From assembly GCA_021234535.1 (NCBI GenBank), contig CM037836.1:12445111-12509110 (forward strand): a stretch of DNA of 64,000 bases. The letters run 5' to 3'. This DNA is from Stichopus chloronotus (taxonomy: Eukaryota > Echinodermata > Holothuroidea > Aspidochirotida > Stichopodidae). Each line of letters opens with the position of its first letter. The first letter of the stretch is position 1. Below, in pieces: positions 24,157 to 37,800 of this stretch. Below the pieces are notes generated by a model, which worked only from the letters and a program-made list of their open reading frames with translations, was not told the origin of the DNA and searched no databases. The position numbers and the translations under genes were made by a program.

Positions 24157-26650
24157 CTATCCCTTCTGACCCAACTCAGCCTAGGCATAGTAAGTATACA
24201 GAATGACACTAACGGAAGTTTGTTCTTAACATTTCGCTTAACACTAGTTCCATAAAGTAGGAAGAGATGCAGAAGTATCAAAAATACTTGCCATGGACTG
24301 AAACAAGTGATATCCAGAAGAAAGAAAAGATAAAAGAAACATTGCACACGTAGGCCACAGTGCGGTAGACCTAAAATGAAAGGCTACAGAATCCTATCAA
24401 CATCAACCGTGTGACCAGACATTGAAAATACATACAGTACTATTGTTTAACCCAATGTTAGACCAGGCTGTACAGTAGGCACACTGGGTAACCTTGGCTG
24501 AACACTTTTGCTTCAGTACAAACATATTCATAATGGCTTAATCATGTTAACACTGTGTATTATCCATACTACAGTAATTCCTATGTTCACACATAGGTTA
24601 TACAGTAGTACACTAGGAGAAAGAGCGATAGATAGCAAACTTTTACAATCTTACACAAAGAAATCTTTTAAACCTTATTAAATGTTACCTTTTCATTCAG
24701 GCTTCCAAATGCAACACAAGTACTGTACATAAATAAATATGAAAAATCATATATTATGCACATTTTTTTTTTTTTTCTTCATTGGGAGGGCTCTCTTTCC
24801 AGAAATGTAGTTTTTGGCAATGTCTATTGGCTGCCTTGTAGCTGCTGTGAAAACACTGTGTAAAATGCCATAGAACATGCACACATTCAGGTGCCCTTAA
24901 CTACTACTGTAAAATTTGCAGACCTTTAGGAGGTTTGGGATAAAAAAATTAATTCCATAATAAAAAAGTTAAGCATTTTGTTTGTAACATCTCAGTTATT
25001 TACTACTTTGTTCTGCCTTTTACAACAAAGCACAACAATAAATGAAGTACTGTATTGTTGTACCTTCAGAAATCAGTGCTAAGCATGAGAATATGATCAC
25101 AGCAGTTCTTAGTGGGTTTATAGCATACAGCGTATGGTATTTCCGTGTACTAGGTTGATTCCTGGCTACCATTTTCCATATGAGCATACAGTATGTAGTA
25201 ATTTTACAACATTGGTTCCAGTTTGTTTTCATCCCTTTCCAGCCAGTTTTGGGGTAAAAAACAATTTGGTACATAGAGATATGGAAATAAGTGGGGAAAA
25301 TTTGACTATACTGTAGGACATTAGGAATGGAAAGAGAGCAAAATAGACTTTCTGTGAGAAAAATTTTTGGACAAGGGATGTAAACTTCAATATATAAGTG
25401 AGGTCAATATAGGCACTGATTTTTATTTTTAATGTTCCAATGTTTGATAGGATAGTCGCCCACAGGTCTACAATTTATGTTGAAATTAAATAGACAAATA
25501 TGGCATAATTATGTGGTATCTAAAAAAGGTTGAGGGACATCAATTGCAGCTTTTGCAGGGGTGCAGGGTTTTTGTTGCTTTTTTTTCTTTTCTTTTTTTG
25601 CCACAAAGTTCTTCCTTATTGTTTCACCCCCTTTATTTCACCCCGTTTTTACTATATTTGGAGTGATCAACAAGTTAAACGTGCAATCGGGATGAAACTT
25701 GACAGAATTATTCTTCCAATGAGTATGCAAAAAGAGACTTGAATGTATTAATTCTAGCATCATTAGCCACATGCACTAGTGCTAGAGGGACTCTAGAGTG
25801 TATGTAAGGATATCAGTATTCAGAATTCTAATTCATTTTCTGTCTGCTATTATTCATCAATTACAGTGAGATGAATTTACTTGCATCGAGCACAAAATAA
25901 AAGAACTTGAAGTCGTACTGTGTATATGCTTGGTTTTGCATACATGTGGAAATTTTTCAGCCTTCTATTTTTTGTCAGTGTGATACACTCAAGTCATTGT
26001 GCATTATGAAGTGATATATACTCAAAACTGAGTTTGACGTTATTAGTTTTCTTTCTTTTTTCTTTCTCTGTTGATTGATTGATATCTTACCCAAAACTGT
26101 AAGAACTGTGACAGGTACTGTATCTCTACTGTGTAGTTTGTGTTTGCATGAAGTCTTCACCATTCTTTCTTTGAGATACTTTATGCTGCACAAACAGCTG
26201 TAACGTGCCTGTGATTAATGAATGAGGAACTGGCTTTAATGACAGTTGAACCCTTTTGTACTTTGACCACCCTTTTGTTTCAGTCAAGCGGAGTGTGACT
26301 GAGTATACATGTGATGCTTGCAATGTGCCTTTTCAACACGAAAACTGAACAAAGGAAGCTGGGAGAGATCTCAAGTAAGCACTGCAATACCAAATTTAGC
26401 GCAAGAAGCCAATTGCTTTGGTGAATGTCAGAGGTCAGTTGAGGTAAGCATGTGTCAACTTGTTCAAACCTTGTAGGCTATTTAAGAGATCTATTAAGGA
26501 AGGGAAACTCGGAAAGTAGCTCACATTTATGGTCTAAGTTTGCGGTATTGAATTTAGCGAGTGCTAAATATTGCCTTTGGTACTGGGTCTCAGATTATCT
26601 AGATCAGCGATTGATATCTCAACAAAGGGATCCTGGTTAAATCCATATTT
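24157..26650. other. Intergenic stretch, nothing recognised
   Basis: AT-rich DNA with poly-T tracts (for example 24,764-24,776) and many TACAGTA/TACTGTA words. No supported gene. Confidence 0.4.
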
Positions 26651-26679
26651 AGTTCCACAACATTGAGTAAAAGATTCAT

Positions 26680-27000
26680 CTTATTTGTGGAGGGTCAAAT
26701 GTCATTTGAGGTCAATAGTGGTCAAATTTCCAAAACCTTGCGAATAAAATCGCAATGAGTGCACTGATTTTATAAGCCAAATTGATACAGGCAACCATTT
26801 CTGGTGAGGTCAAAGGTCATTTGAAGTTGTCAAAGGTCAAGTTGTGAGAACTTAATGAACGTGATATCTCATATAGAGAATCATAATGACTTTCTAGAAT
26901 ACAATGAGTACAGAAGCCTTTATTTCAGTTGATGACCAAGATCAATTTATGTCAACATGGGTCAAGTCAAGAATTGTGTGATTGCTTTTACAGGACATTT
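26680..27000. repeat. Decayed fragment of the AGGTCA array
   Basis: It carries GGGTCAAATGTCATTTGAGG, GTGGTCAAATTT and GAGGTCAAAGGTCATTTGA blocks with the ~145 bp spacing seen at 7,190-8,760, plus the ATATCTCA segment. I saw no terminal inverted repeats for it. Confidence 0.6.
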
Positions 27001-29652
27001 TCAGGTGTCATCATTTTGAAAAAAGTGTGAGGTGATATTGGTGATACGTTGATCTTTGCATAGTGTTATGCTTTTAAACTGTAGTGGAAATTTCAGTTAA
27101 AGAATCAGATTTACTTAAAAGTTTCCCAGATTTAATTTCCCTTATTATACTGAAACCACTTCATGTCTTCAACCTCTCCATATAGACTGATCAAGAACAG
27201 CACTGCTGGTACCCTTGAAATGTTAGTAACAGCACAGAGGAATTCTTTTGACCTGAATGATGTCTTTTCTTTAGTTTTGCCAAGTGCAATCTAAACAATA
27301 GTTTGACACACTATAAGAAGCTGTATTTGTGTTGCAGAAATAAGTGATGAGTGTCTAATATTGACATTTCAGGAGTTGGTGTAGTTGTTTGAGATAGGTG
27401 GGGGGGGGGGCTGCAGATATCGACCCATGTACAAAGTAATCGCTGGATTGATGCTGTATTTATTAAAAAAGGGTAGTCAACTGCCCTGTGAAATATGACA
27501 GATGACTTCTATGTTGTCTGAGGAAAAGACAGCACTGACCTCTTGACGTTACATTAATTTGCTGGTTTTTCATGACCTCGAAAACAAATTAAAAATTATC
27601 ACTTGAAGGAGGGTCAGCAATGCATGATCAACTAAGATCTGCATTTTCAGCAGTATACTTCTGTACAGTAAGCACTTTAAATCATGAAAATGCTTTTGCT
27701 TGGTCATGGCTTTGCCATGATGTAGGATAACCGAATTTTTTCAACTTTGAGAGGTGTGCGTCGCACAGTGACGCACAGTTTTTGCCTGGGCATTTGATTA
27801 AAGACAATGCTTTTTTGCAAAGTTTTAAATGAAGATAATTTTCCAATAGCTTTCTATCAAAAAATGTACCAACATGGGATGTAAAGAAAATAACTTTAGC
27901 AATTGTCAAACTAGTGGGCCTCACCAATAAACGTCAGTAATAGCCCTATCTCCTAAAAATATCATGCATACTGTTGAATGAGTTACAAAGGATGCTTCGT
28001 TTGAAGTTTTTAAAAGGTTGGGTGAATCATTTATTCTTGAGCAACAAATACCTGAATTTCTATCTGCGTGAAACTACAGTATTTATGGAAAGAAGGCTAC
28101 TGTACTGCCCTGCTGTAGTCTATCCATTGTGTGTCTATAAATATTGGCTTTAAGTATGATCTTTTCTGCAAAACAAACACAATATTTTCCTTTAAAGAAA
28201 AAGGATTGATCTACCTGCCCAGTATGTGTGATATTAGTATGTACTCAAGAACATGCAGTAGATTGGTTATCTTGGGACTTTGATATATACTTTGATAATA
28301 TACTTTATTTTCTTCTTCTTTTCCATCGGTGTGCGAAGTCTGATGAGAGAGGGGCTGACTTTACACGAGTCTGAAGTGTGCATTTAGTTTTCAAATGTCC
28401 AAACTTATTCCAGCAGTAGAAAGGCAATTCATGCTGACCTTGCATGATCGGGGGTAAATGATGATCACAAGTAAGAAAATGCTCAAGAGCACAAAACGGC
28501 AACTTCGTGTTGAAATGGAGTGAAAACTTACTGTGCTGTGCGGTAAACATAATATTGTTCTTTCTGTCCATTTCAAATGCAGGCATTTCTGATCGCATGG
28601 TGCATAGCCGTAATCAGCATGTTTTTTTTTCCCTTTTTCATCTTTTTTTTTAAAATTATGCTAGTTACCACGTGAATTTGTGGACCTACAGTACCAGCAT
28701 GTTTCTGATGAGCAAGGTCTTTCAGTATTTTACATGTCATACATCATTGGCTTTTTAATGTGTGTCTTTACTGGTCTGTGATACAGCATAGTGTGCTATA
28801 CTTGCCTGTAATTACTTATTACGGTACTACTGAAACACACTGTACTCTACTTTTGTGCAAAATTCAGCATTCGCCGTGCCGATTAGATCTTCGCCAGTTT
28901 GATCAGGCTCAGAATCTGGACCAGAGTTTCGGAGCAGGAGGAATGGTACTTCGACAGGTCAGTGTGACGAATATCGAGTTGTCTCCAGTAAGCTGAATGG
29001 TAGGCGGCAAGAGATTCCTGTTTATTGATAAAGATTGATCTTCTGTACTTAAAGTGACCGAATAACTTAGTAGTCTGTGAAGTCTGTCATTATTCACTCA
29101 ACAGGTGATACAGTGCGTGAGAGCTGATTGCCGATCGTACAAATACCGTAGCTACACATTGTCGATGATTCATCGGTTGTTTACAAGAGGTGATTGACTG
29201 ACAGAGAAAAGGAGATGGGGGGGGGGACAGGTGGAAGTGGAGAGGAGAAGTTTGGGGAGGTCCAAAGCAAACAGACATTGCAATTTTTTTTGTGACTATA
29301 GTATTCAGAGATTCTGTCCTTTCATGCTCTGCTCTCTTCATCACTTCTTTTCCATTGCTTTTTTCCTCTCATCTTCTCTTGGAACATCTCAACCTCTTCA
29401 GTCTGTGTCCTTTCACTCTTCTTCAGTCTCCTCCCTCGCACTGATGATACACAGAGCAGGAGATATGCCTGAATGTGCTTGCAGGCAGCTGCCAGCCAAC
29501 ACTTGCAATATTTATTTAAAGTTTGATTCATAGTCCTTCCAACTGCTGCGTTAAAGATTTGCTATTCTGTTTTTCTGGCATGCTGAATGGAGGGGGAGGG
29601 TGTATAAAGGGAGAACAGAGGGGGTAGGGTAGAGCACAGTAAAGCTGCTATC
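27001..29652. other. Intergenic stretch, nothing recognised
   Basis: A possible exon-like fragment near 28,870-28,958 ends in a CAG|GTCAGT donor but has no recognisable protein. Otherwise AT-rich sequence with an 11-G run near 27,400 and a 9-G run near 29,218. Confidence 0.35.
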
Positions 29653-30830
29653 CTTCTGTCATTTTAACAATTTTAAACATTACTATTGTATCTTGAGACA
29701 ACAAGAGTGTGACTTTATCAAATTTATGATTTTTCATTACTACAGTAGTAGTTGATCACTTTTTTATCTTCAGTGATTTTAAAAATTACTACTGTCATTT
29801 TAACAATTTGAAAAACTACTGCTGTCAGTGTTTGCAGTTTTTACCATGGGCGGTTTTTACCCATGGTTTTTACTGGTAAAAACCGTCGAGGTAAAAACAG
29901 GTTTTTTCCCAACCGAGTGGGAAAAAAGTGGTAAAAACTGGAAAAAAACCCATTGTGTCTCATAAAATTTAATATATACAAGTATTTAGCTTTAGTGCAT
30001 TACAACACTAAATTGTGCATACCAGTTGTCCTTTTTATATACATCAAGTCACTCTAGCTGTCCAGAGTTCCAAGTATTTGTAAAGCATGTTCAAAAATAT
30101 CTTTATCAAGTGAGCAAAAATGTGGGGACATCAGTTTAATTGTGCTTGCCATATGTAGTTACAAATGCAGTTTGCCTTGTAATTTTTCTCTGTTGTAATA
30201 CTGTCCTCTCTGTGACACTGACACCTTGACATGTTTATGCCAGTAAATTGACAATTGTACCAAGCCTAATGCAGGTGAGTTTTGAAAAGCTATGAAACCT
30301 TCATTTTTCAGACTTAAATAAAGTTGTGACAAATTTAGTGATTCTCATTTTTTATGAAAACCAATGCCACACTAAACATCGGCAATATTCCAGTAGCTGC
30401 AATGCCCAAATATACCTATTAGCAAAGAAAACAGTCATGGAGAACTTACTAAACACTACAGTACTGTACTTTTATTCATTTTATTTTAAGATTAAAAGCA
30501 GAACTGAAAAGTGAGTGAGTAAAGTTGAACCCCAATGTATTTTACTGGTACAGTTTGTTTCATTTGTAAAGTACCCAGTTTGTAAGTAGGACCTACACAC
30601 TACACATTGTGTGGCACTTGTGGAGGTTTTTACCGGTAACTACCTAGTTTGTACCGGTTTTTACCAGTTTTTACCACTGTCCCAGTAAAAACAGGTTTTT
30701 TCCGGTAAAAACCCAACACTGACTGCTGTATCTTGAGACAACAGGAGTGTGACTTTATCAAATTTATGATGTTTCATTACTAGTAGTTGATAACTTTTTT
30801 TATTGTCTTCAGTGATATGCATACCGGTAT
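29653..30830. repeat. Two-unit tandem duplication interrupted by a hAT element
   Basis: The segment TGTATCTTGAGACAACA..AGTGTGACTTTATCAAATTTATGAT..TTCATTAC..GTAGTTGAT occurs at about 29,687 and again at about 30,727. The two copies would lie next to each other if the element at 29,826-30,721 were removed. Confidence 0.75.
29826..30721. mobile_element. Non-autonomous hAT element 2, with 8 bp TSD
   Basis: The left terminus is CAGTGTTTGCAGTTTTTACC, and the right terminus is GGTAAAAACCCAACACTG, its imperfect inverted repeat. Both sides carry the same 8 bp target duplication ACTGCTGT (29,818-29,825 and 30,722-30,729). The 896 bp element has GGTAAAAAC/GTTTTTACC clusters at both ends, typical of subterminal transposase-binding repeats. 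No transposase frame is present. Confidence 0.9.
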
Positions 30831-31766
30831 CTCTAAATTGAAAGTGAAGTTTGCTCATTGACATATTTGGCGTGCGGTGAAAGTAAAATTACCCCACACT
30901 CCACAAATTACCATACACTTGTTCTTCGTCGTTGGACAAGCAAGCAGACTGGAACAGCATTATATTCTTAAGTAACGGTCCAGCTACCCATATCTGAGAA
31001 CACTGCAGTTACAGTAAGTTAACGGGAATCCTTTCAATTTCAGTGACTCATTGAGAGAGAAAAGTGTTAACGAGCAGTAGGCCCACCTTAATGTTCAAAG
31101 TCTATATGGCAGAAGTTTGTTTTCAGTAGTTCCATAGGCCCCTTGCATATGACATCACAGTAACACAGAGAAGCGCCCTCCTTGAGTCAGTTTGAAGAAA
31201 AGCATAGCACAGGGATTCCCCGGAATCCTGGGCCTGGAGAAATCCTGGAATCTACATCATAAGCCACTAAACGGTCCCTTGTGTAGGTACGTTTACTGAG
31301 CCTCTACCTCCATGTATTTTACACCAGAGCCACACTGTGGTGTGTTTGAATGTTCAAATATGCACGTGCGGTGTCTCTGTCATTCGATCTGCTGTGCACG
31401 TTCCTATGCATAGCGATATGTACTGTACTGCTCATTAGTTTGCCTCATAGAGGGCACCCTTGTCTGTTGCTATATGACATTAATTTGAGGGGTCTGTAAG
31501 GATCATTTTGAGCATCACTTGCAGCGAAGAAACATTTTTGACTTTATTTGTAATGTACCATGGCAACAGCAATGTGAAGTTTTCTCTGTCTTTATACATT
31601 TCAGAGAACAATTTATCCAGTATTGCATTTTGTCAAAAAATGCTATGCATAATCCTTTGCATTTTCACTAATAGTTTCCCAAAAGCCCTCAAAACTGCTG
31701 CAGAAAATTCAACATTAACTTATTCCATCTTATTTTCCTTTCATCATTTTGGCATAAGAAGAAAGG
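30831..31766. other. Region upstream of the SWEET start codon
   Basis: Presumed promoter and 5' UTR of the SWEET gene. I see no convincing TATA box or upstream exon. An open frame enters from 31,508, but the recognisable protein begins at 31,767 in another frame. Confidence 0.35.
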
Positions 31767-31834
31767 ATGGACTCCATGAGCATTCTCTCCCTGGCATGTA
31801 TTACAGTTACCATAATCAGTTTCACAGCTGGAAT
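31767..31834 (+). CDS. SWEET exon 1
   Basis: Encodes 22 residues plus two bases: [20 protein letters not shown] then AG. The donor GGAAT|GTAAGT is strong. It is too short to stand out in an ORF search and lies inside an unrelated longer frame; it was identified from phase and the match to the SWEET first helix. Confidence 0.8.
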
Positions 31835-34800
31835 GTAAGTGCATCCTTCCTCAAATATTATTGTAGTTATAATTTAGTTTATCCAGTAAATTTTACATGA
31901 AGGAGTCCTTTACATGCATTCAATATGATAGAGGGACACAGAAGTCAGGAAAACAAGATTAAAAAATGTCCTGTTCCTACTGCAACATGAAATGATATCC
32001 GAAGGATTTCAGAAGTTGAGTGACATGAAAGGCTGAAATGGAATGGTTGAATTGTCATAATAGATGAAATGAGCGTGAAAGGTTATTACGGCCAGAGAAA
32101 ATAAATATGACTATGAACCCACATTAACAAACATGGAAATGCAGAACAGTGTCTTTTTATCTTTATTGTTTACTTTCAGCTTTTAAGACTCTTCAGTTCA
32201 TCAGCAGTAAGCATCACTTGACGTTAAAGATTGAACTGATCATGCCCAGGTTCAAATATGCCACAAAATCTTGCTCAGCAAGTCTCAGAAATGCTGTCCT
32301 TAATTTCACCCAGTCCTTTCCCTGCTAAAATATCTATCATTTCAAAATAGTGAATTATGAGAAAAATTGATAGGCAATAAAATTCAGCTGCGTGTAATTG
32401 TGCGCATGAACATCAGCTGTGCATCAAATTGACAGTTCATCGTATCAAAATCCTCTCATAGTGGCATAGGAGAAACAATTATGGCACCGATGTGCTTCTG
32501 TGCCGCGATGAGGTGGTTTTCTCTGACGGCAAATTGATGACCAGTTTTGTCGTACAGTGCGCAAATTTTTTCGACATAGAGTTTGCGACTTTGGATATGT
32601 CGTTGAATCTTGTCAACACTTTGTTGTCGTTGCCTTCCCCCATCAATATCAATCTAGGTGGTATTTTGAATATTGCTCAGATACCAGAAAGTCACAATGT
32701 ACCATTAAAATGTACAACTAACAAAATGTCCAGAGTCAAGTCTCCCTGTATCATTAAATGTACAACTAACAAATGGCCCAGATTCATGCTTCCCTGTATC
32801 ATTAAATGTACAAATGGCCCAGATTCAAGTCTCCCTCTGTTGTCGTATCTTTCAAATAAGGTCTCGTCTGTACTCCCACTTCTTCGTATCTTAATCTTGT
32901 TTATGCCAGGCCTGATTTTGTCATCATCCTCAAGAGGAAGCACACCGGAAGTACGCCGTTTCTGCCCTTTCTGATGGGATTCGTGACGTGAGTATTCAGA
33001 ATAATCGAAGATGCCCATCTGAGGAACTTTTTTTTCCTCTTTTTTATCAGCCTGTTTTTGCCAGTCTCTGTTATGACTGTGGAGTACCTGCTTTTCTTTT
33101 GCCCAGAGTCATAGATCAAATGGAGAGTGCTACACTGTTTGCTCTCCATTAGTGGCCACTGTCATTTACAGAACTATTCATTACTCCGTTTAACTTCAGG
33201 CAGTTTTAATGTCTCAACAGCAGCCACAGCAGCTTTTTGCAGCACCACCGTTTCTATACATCGTAGTTGACGCAAATAATTCCCCTGCACGGTGGATTGC
33301 GTTTCGCTCCGAGGCAAAGCTATTTTGAGCCCCCTGAGGAAGTTCACTTGAGGTTCACATAGCATGCCAGGAGCTTCTGCACGATGCACTCAGTGAATGT
33401 TATATCTTTACTGCTTTTTCTTTGAAAGCATTCTCCTAGAACATGTCAGCTGGGAGTGAAAGGATCTAAAAATAGTCGAAAACATACTGTATTCTCTTTG
33501 ATGCAAGTTGGGAAGTCTTCCAAGTTCTTTCGAACTTTGAAATATTAGACTGTAGTTTCCCTTTGCTTGTTTTGAGGATAAATACTGTGAATTTCCAGAT
33601 CGCAGCAGGGTGAGACGTGCTCAGTGTGAAGTGTACACTAATAGCTGCATTTTTCGACTGCCATTAATCTAGTGCACTTCTCTGGTGCATCTCTTACTAG
33701 CTTAGATCTCCCTTTCATGCATGGGGGGTGTACAGTAGAGGGGTACTCGTTTGGGATGATTTCTTATGGCTCTATTTGATTTATGAGTTCAACTTACAAC
33801 ATTGTACTGTAATATATTGTTCACAAATCATAGTACAAGTACTTACTCACAACGAAAGCAAATTTTTGACTGCTCTCATTTGAAAAGGGAGGGGGGGAGG
33901 GGAAAGGTTGAGGTGTTCGGAGTGGGTTGTGAAGCGTCTGCAGGCTGTTGCAGTTTCCTGAAATTTGTAGCATCGTCTGTTTGGATTGAAAATTGGGGAA
34001 TTCTGTAAAACTTTCATTTTACATTGGCAAGTTGCTGTTCCCTTTGCCATCCCAATCAGTGTACAGGAATTTTGACTAAATTCTGACATTGTGCTTTGCT
34101 GCAGTTAAAATGGTGTTATTTTCATTGACAGTTCCTCATAGGGAGATGAACAGGTATAGAAAAAGGGGCGCAGCTTCTTGTGCTGTTTTCAGCAGTTCAT
34201 AGATTCTTGTTAAGAGTCTCTTGCAATAATTTCGCTAACTTTTTGAGATATGTGACTCGTTAAGGCACTGGTGTCGGGATCTTACCGGCAAAAGCGGAGA
34301 TAGGGTAAATCGCTTTTGAAACTCATAACTGCACTCTATTCTGATCGCTGCTGAATCTCTTTGTTTCCAGAAATATTGGATGTCTTTTGTATGGATTACT
34401 TAAATGGGACTACACCATCCTTGTGGTAAATTCAGTTGGAACAGTTTTACATATCTTCTATGTACTAGTCTACCTTTACTATTCATCTAATAAGGTAGGT
34501 TGGTTCTCATCTCCTCCTTTTCATACTCAATATGAGCTCATGATTTTGTCATTTCTCCACAGAGCAGCACTCCAAAAAATTGTCATTGTAGCCAACAACT
34601 CATTATGGCTTTTTATTTTCAGTATCTTCTTTTCCTAAACACACTTTTAGAGATTTATTTAAAGAGTATGCACCTTGTTTTGTTTTTTTTAGCTTTTGCC
34701 TTTGAACATACTCCCTCTCTGTGACTTATTTTTGAAGAGATTTGTGATATGTTTATTTTGTGCAGAATGAATCAATTCCGGTAGAATGTGACTGGCCAAC

Positions 34801-37800
34801 AGAATTCTTTTTCACCTGTTTTGCAGACAGAGAGTATTTTGCAGTCCAAGCTTGTTTCAGTGCCAATTGTATTTAAGAATATCTTCCCATATTTTTTAAA
34901 GGAGGATATTTTTCTTTTGTCTAGGAAATTGCACAATCCCTAGCTTAAAGCAAACCCAATGCACCCTTTGATGATGGTAGAAAGAGCATTTATTTTAGTC
35001 AAGAAATAGTGATGATTGCAGCAATGTCTTGGCATTCTCGTAACTGGGCACAAGCTGTAAAATATTACAAGTTTTGCAGAGGATTGCCAGCCCACTTTTT
35101 TGAAACCTGAGAAATGAATAGGGAGGCCATGTTGCATATGTTTGCTTCATTGTGTATTGTGTACTGTTCCACAGTTGTGCTCAAGTTGTGAACGTTCCAA
35201 CGGAAAAAATAATTTGGATATCATTTACTCTGATTGGAGAGGGGTAACTGTTCTTTGAGGAATGTATTTCTTTTATGCCGATCGATCGGGTGTGGAGTCA
35301 ACTGTTGTTGACAGGTGGTTTATATTCGCACTGTGCTTTCCTGCTAGACTGATGTATGCAGAATGCGCGGATATTAAACAGTATGTAGTGTATGGTACAG
35401 CAGATTCAGCAGAAGGTCACTCTCAGAGATTGGTCTATAGATAAAGGTAAACTCATATCCCCCCGATGAGTTTTCAGGATCGGCTGCTACAGTCACTGTT
35501 AATGTCCAACTCCTCCCCCGTTGCCTCACTAATGGATCAAAAGAGTGAATTACGACATGTTCACAGTGATGTGCTTTGATCCAAGAAGTAAACCCTCAAA
35601 AACCCCATCAAGTCGCTGTCTCTAGTCATCTCTGACAGGCAGCGCAGCAGAGTGCGTTGCGTACCTCTCGTGCAGATACCCAGACTTTGCTGTACTTTCC
35701 TTCTGATGATCCCTCCCAACTTCTAAAATCCGACTTAAATACGCAGGACCGCGATAGACAGATCGCGTACAGATTGCGATCACATAACAAATCCGTGTCG
35801 ACGTTTTTGAATGAGACAATTCCCACAGGTTTTCGATGGTGACCGTTATGGATGTCGACTCCCGTCGATCTAGCATCAGCGTTTTGACAGAGTCAGCCAA
35901 AAGTTTTGGAGACCGTGGTCCCTCAGTCGATGCTTAAAAAGGAGAAGCTTCAATCTGTGTGCCGTTATTGCGCATAACATATTTTAAAAAGTACGGACAG
36001 ATTCCGCAGACGAATCTGTTGATGTCTGCAGTCATTCCTGTATTACATGCAGCCACACATTCAGAGCAAGAAGGATCTGGCCTCTTTGTACCCCCTTAGG
36101 ACACGCATCTATCAAAATCATCAACAAGATAATGGATGCAAGTAGAGATCCAAACAGTTTCAGATTGTTTTTCCCTGATTCTGGGGACCGAGGCCATGCA
36201 TTGCCAAAGCTGACAAAATTGTTTTGAAAAGGGTATACGTCAGTGGTGGACAAGTGATTCAGTACAGGGTTTATATGGATCCTGGAATTCCTGGAAAACC
36301 AGGGATGAGTAAAATACCAATTTCCATGCCCGGAAGTCACAATCTTTTGTCCAAGTCTTGGAAAAATCAGGTAATTTGAAGAAATAGGTGTCTTTTGCCT
36401 CTATTTACTCAGTTTAGAAATAAAGAAATATGTTTTAGGAAAATCATCAAAAACTTCAATAGTTTGTTGCATCTAATTAGTTGTCAGTATCTTTACCCTT
36501 GTGTTTCTTATGATGAATGGTACACTGCAGATAATATAGTTCACCTACTTAAATGTCTGAATGCCCAGGCTATAGAGAAAACAGTCCCAGTATTTGTGCA
36601 CTGCAGTTAAAATTTTCCGACAAAAAGAAAGCATATTTTATTGACAGATGTGCAGTGTAGGACTGCTGTAGCTTAAAGCTGGAATGTAAGATGAAAAATT
36701 GTCAGTGGAAGTCAAATTCTGTGGAATATGTCATAGCCACTCTAAAATAATAATGTTTAAGCCCTATTGCTTAGATAAATATTCATAGCCATTCTCAATT
36801 GGTCTGTGCGATTGACTGCTGTGCCTTCTTGGAGAGTCGGAATTTTGTAGGGCCAGCCAAATTGTTGAGACAATTTTCACATTCAAATATTTGGAAGATG
36901 AGGGCATAGTTCCCTTTCAGATTTTGTGCCAAGTGATCTTTTCCCCTACCTTCTCTTCCTTGATACACTGTTGAAGAACAAAGAGAGATGGCCAAGCGAT
37001 TACCAGCACAACTCATATTCCAGCTTTAACAGTTCTGGAATTTAAATTGAGGCCTTGAAAGTCATTGAAAAGTCAGGGACTTCTGCTGTCAATTACAATA
37101 GTGTACAAACCATGTACAGTATTAAATACAAGCCAGGTGGTGTGCCTTTTTCATATTGCGCGCCTGATAATTTTAAGGTGTCCACTTTCTGTGATTCAGG
37201 TTCAAATTACCATAGCCTTTCATATAAAACATATTCTACTGAGCCATAGAAGCTGAGAACAGTGTATTTTTGGTCTTTTTTTATTCCTTGCTGAAAGCAG
37301 GCAAGGAATCTATGTGATGGAGATGTTATGTGTGCACGTGTGTGTGTGTGTATGTGATGCCCTGGCTTGTAAACATGTTATCTCAAGAACAAAAAGGTGC
37401 TTAAACTTTTAAGTTGGTGTGCAGGTAGTCCATTGTAAATAGATGATCCCTATCGTTTCTCATGGAGGTGAAAGGTCTTTTGAGGTCACCATTGCATAAA
37501 ATATGAAAACTTATTACAGGAGGTGTCTCAGCAATGGAATCTTGTTGGAACTTCAACCTCTTATTATTGGTATCACTTGATGAATAGATGACGTCTGGCA
37601 TTTTGTATGGAGGTCGAAGGTTATTCAAGGTCAATAGAGTACATAGTTTGAAAACCTTGTAAACAAGGTATCTCAAGAAGGGAAAGGTGCTTGAACTTCA
37701 AAGTTAGTGTGTTGGTAGTCCATTGTGAGTACTGTAGATGATCCCTAATGTTTTTCGTTGGGGTTGAAGGTCATTTGAGGTCACCAGCGTTTAACGTACG

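Noticed and set aside
28670..28780. Possible alternative first exon for the SWEET gene (open frame ending FLMCVFTGL before a GT)
   Set aside because: The donor is weak. The exon at 31,767-31,834 fits the family, the phase and the spacing much better.
32456..33018. Minus-strand open frames that look protein-like, overlapping SWEET exon 2 and the segment before it
   Set aside because: The most coding-like part (32,910-32,987) is the antisense of the true SWEET exon on the + strand. The part near 32,700-32,850 is a ~54 bp tandem repeat. The remainder (32,456-32,653) is open on both strands and matches nothing I know.
36241..37080. Possible further hAT element starting CAGTGGTGGAC
   Set aside because: No 8 bp duplication of the flanking GTATACGT and no matching right terminus were found.
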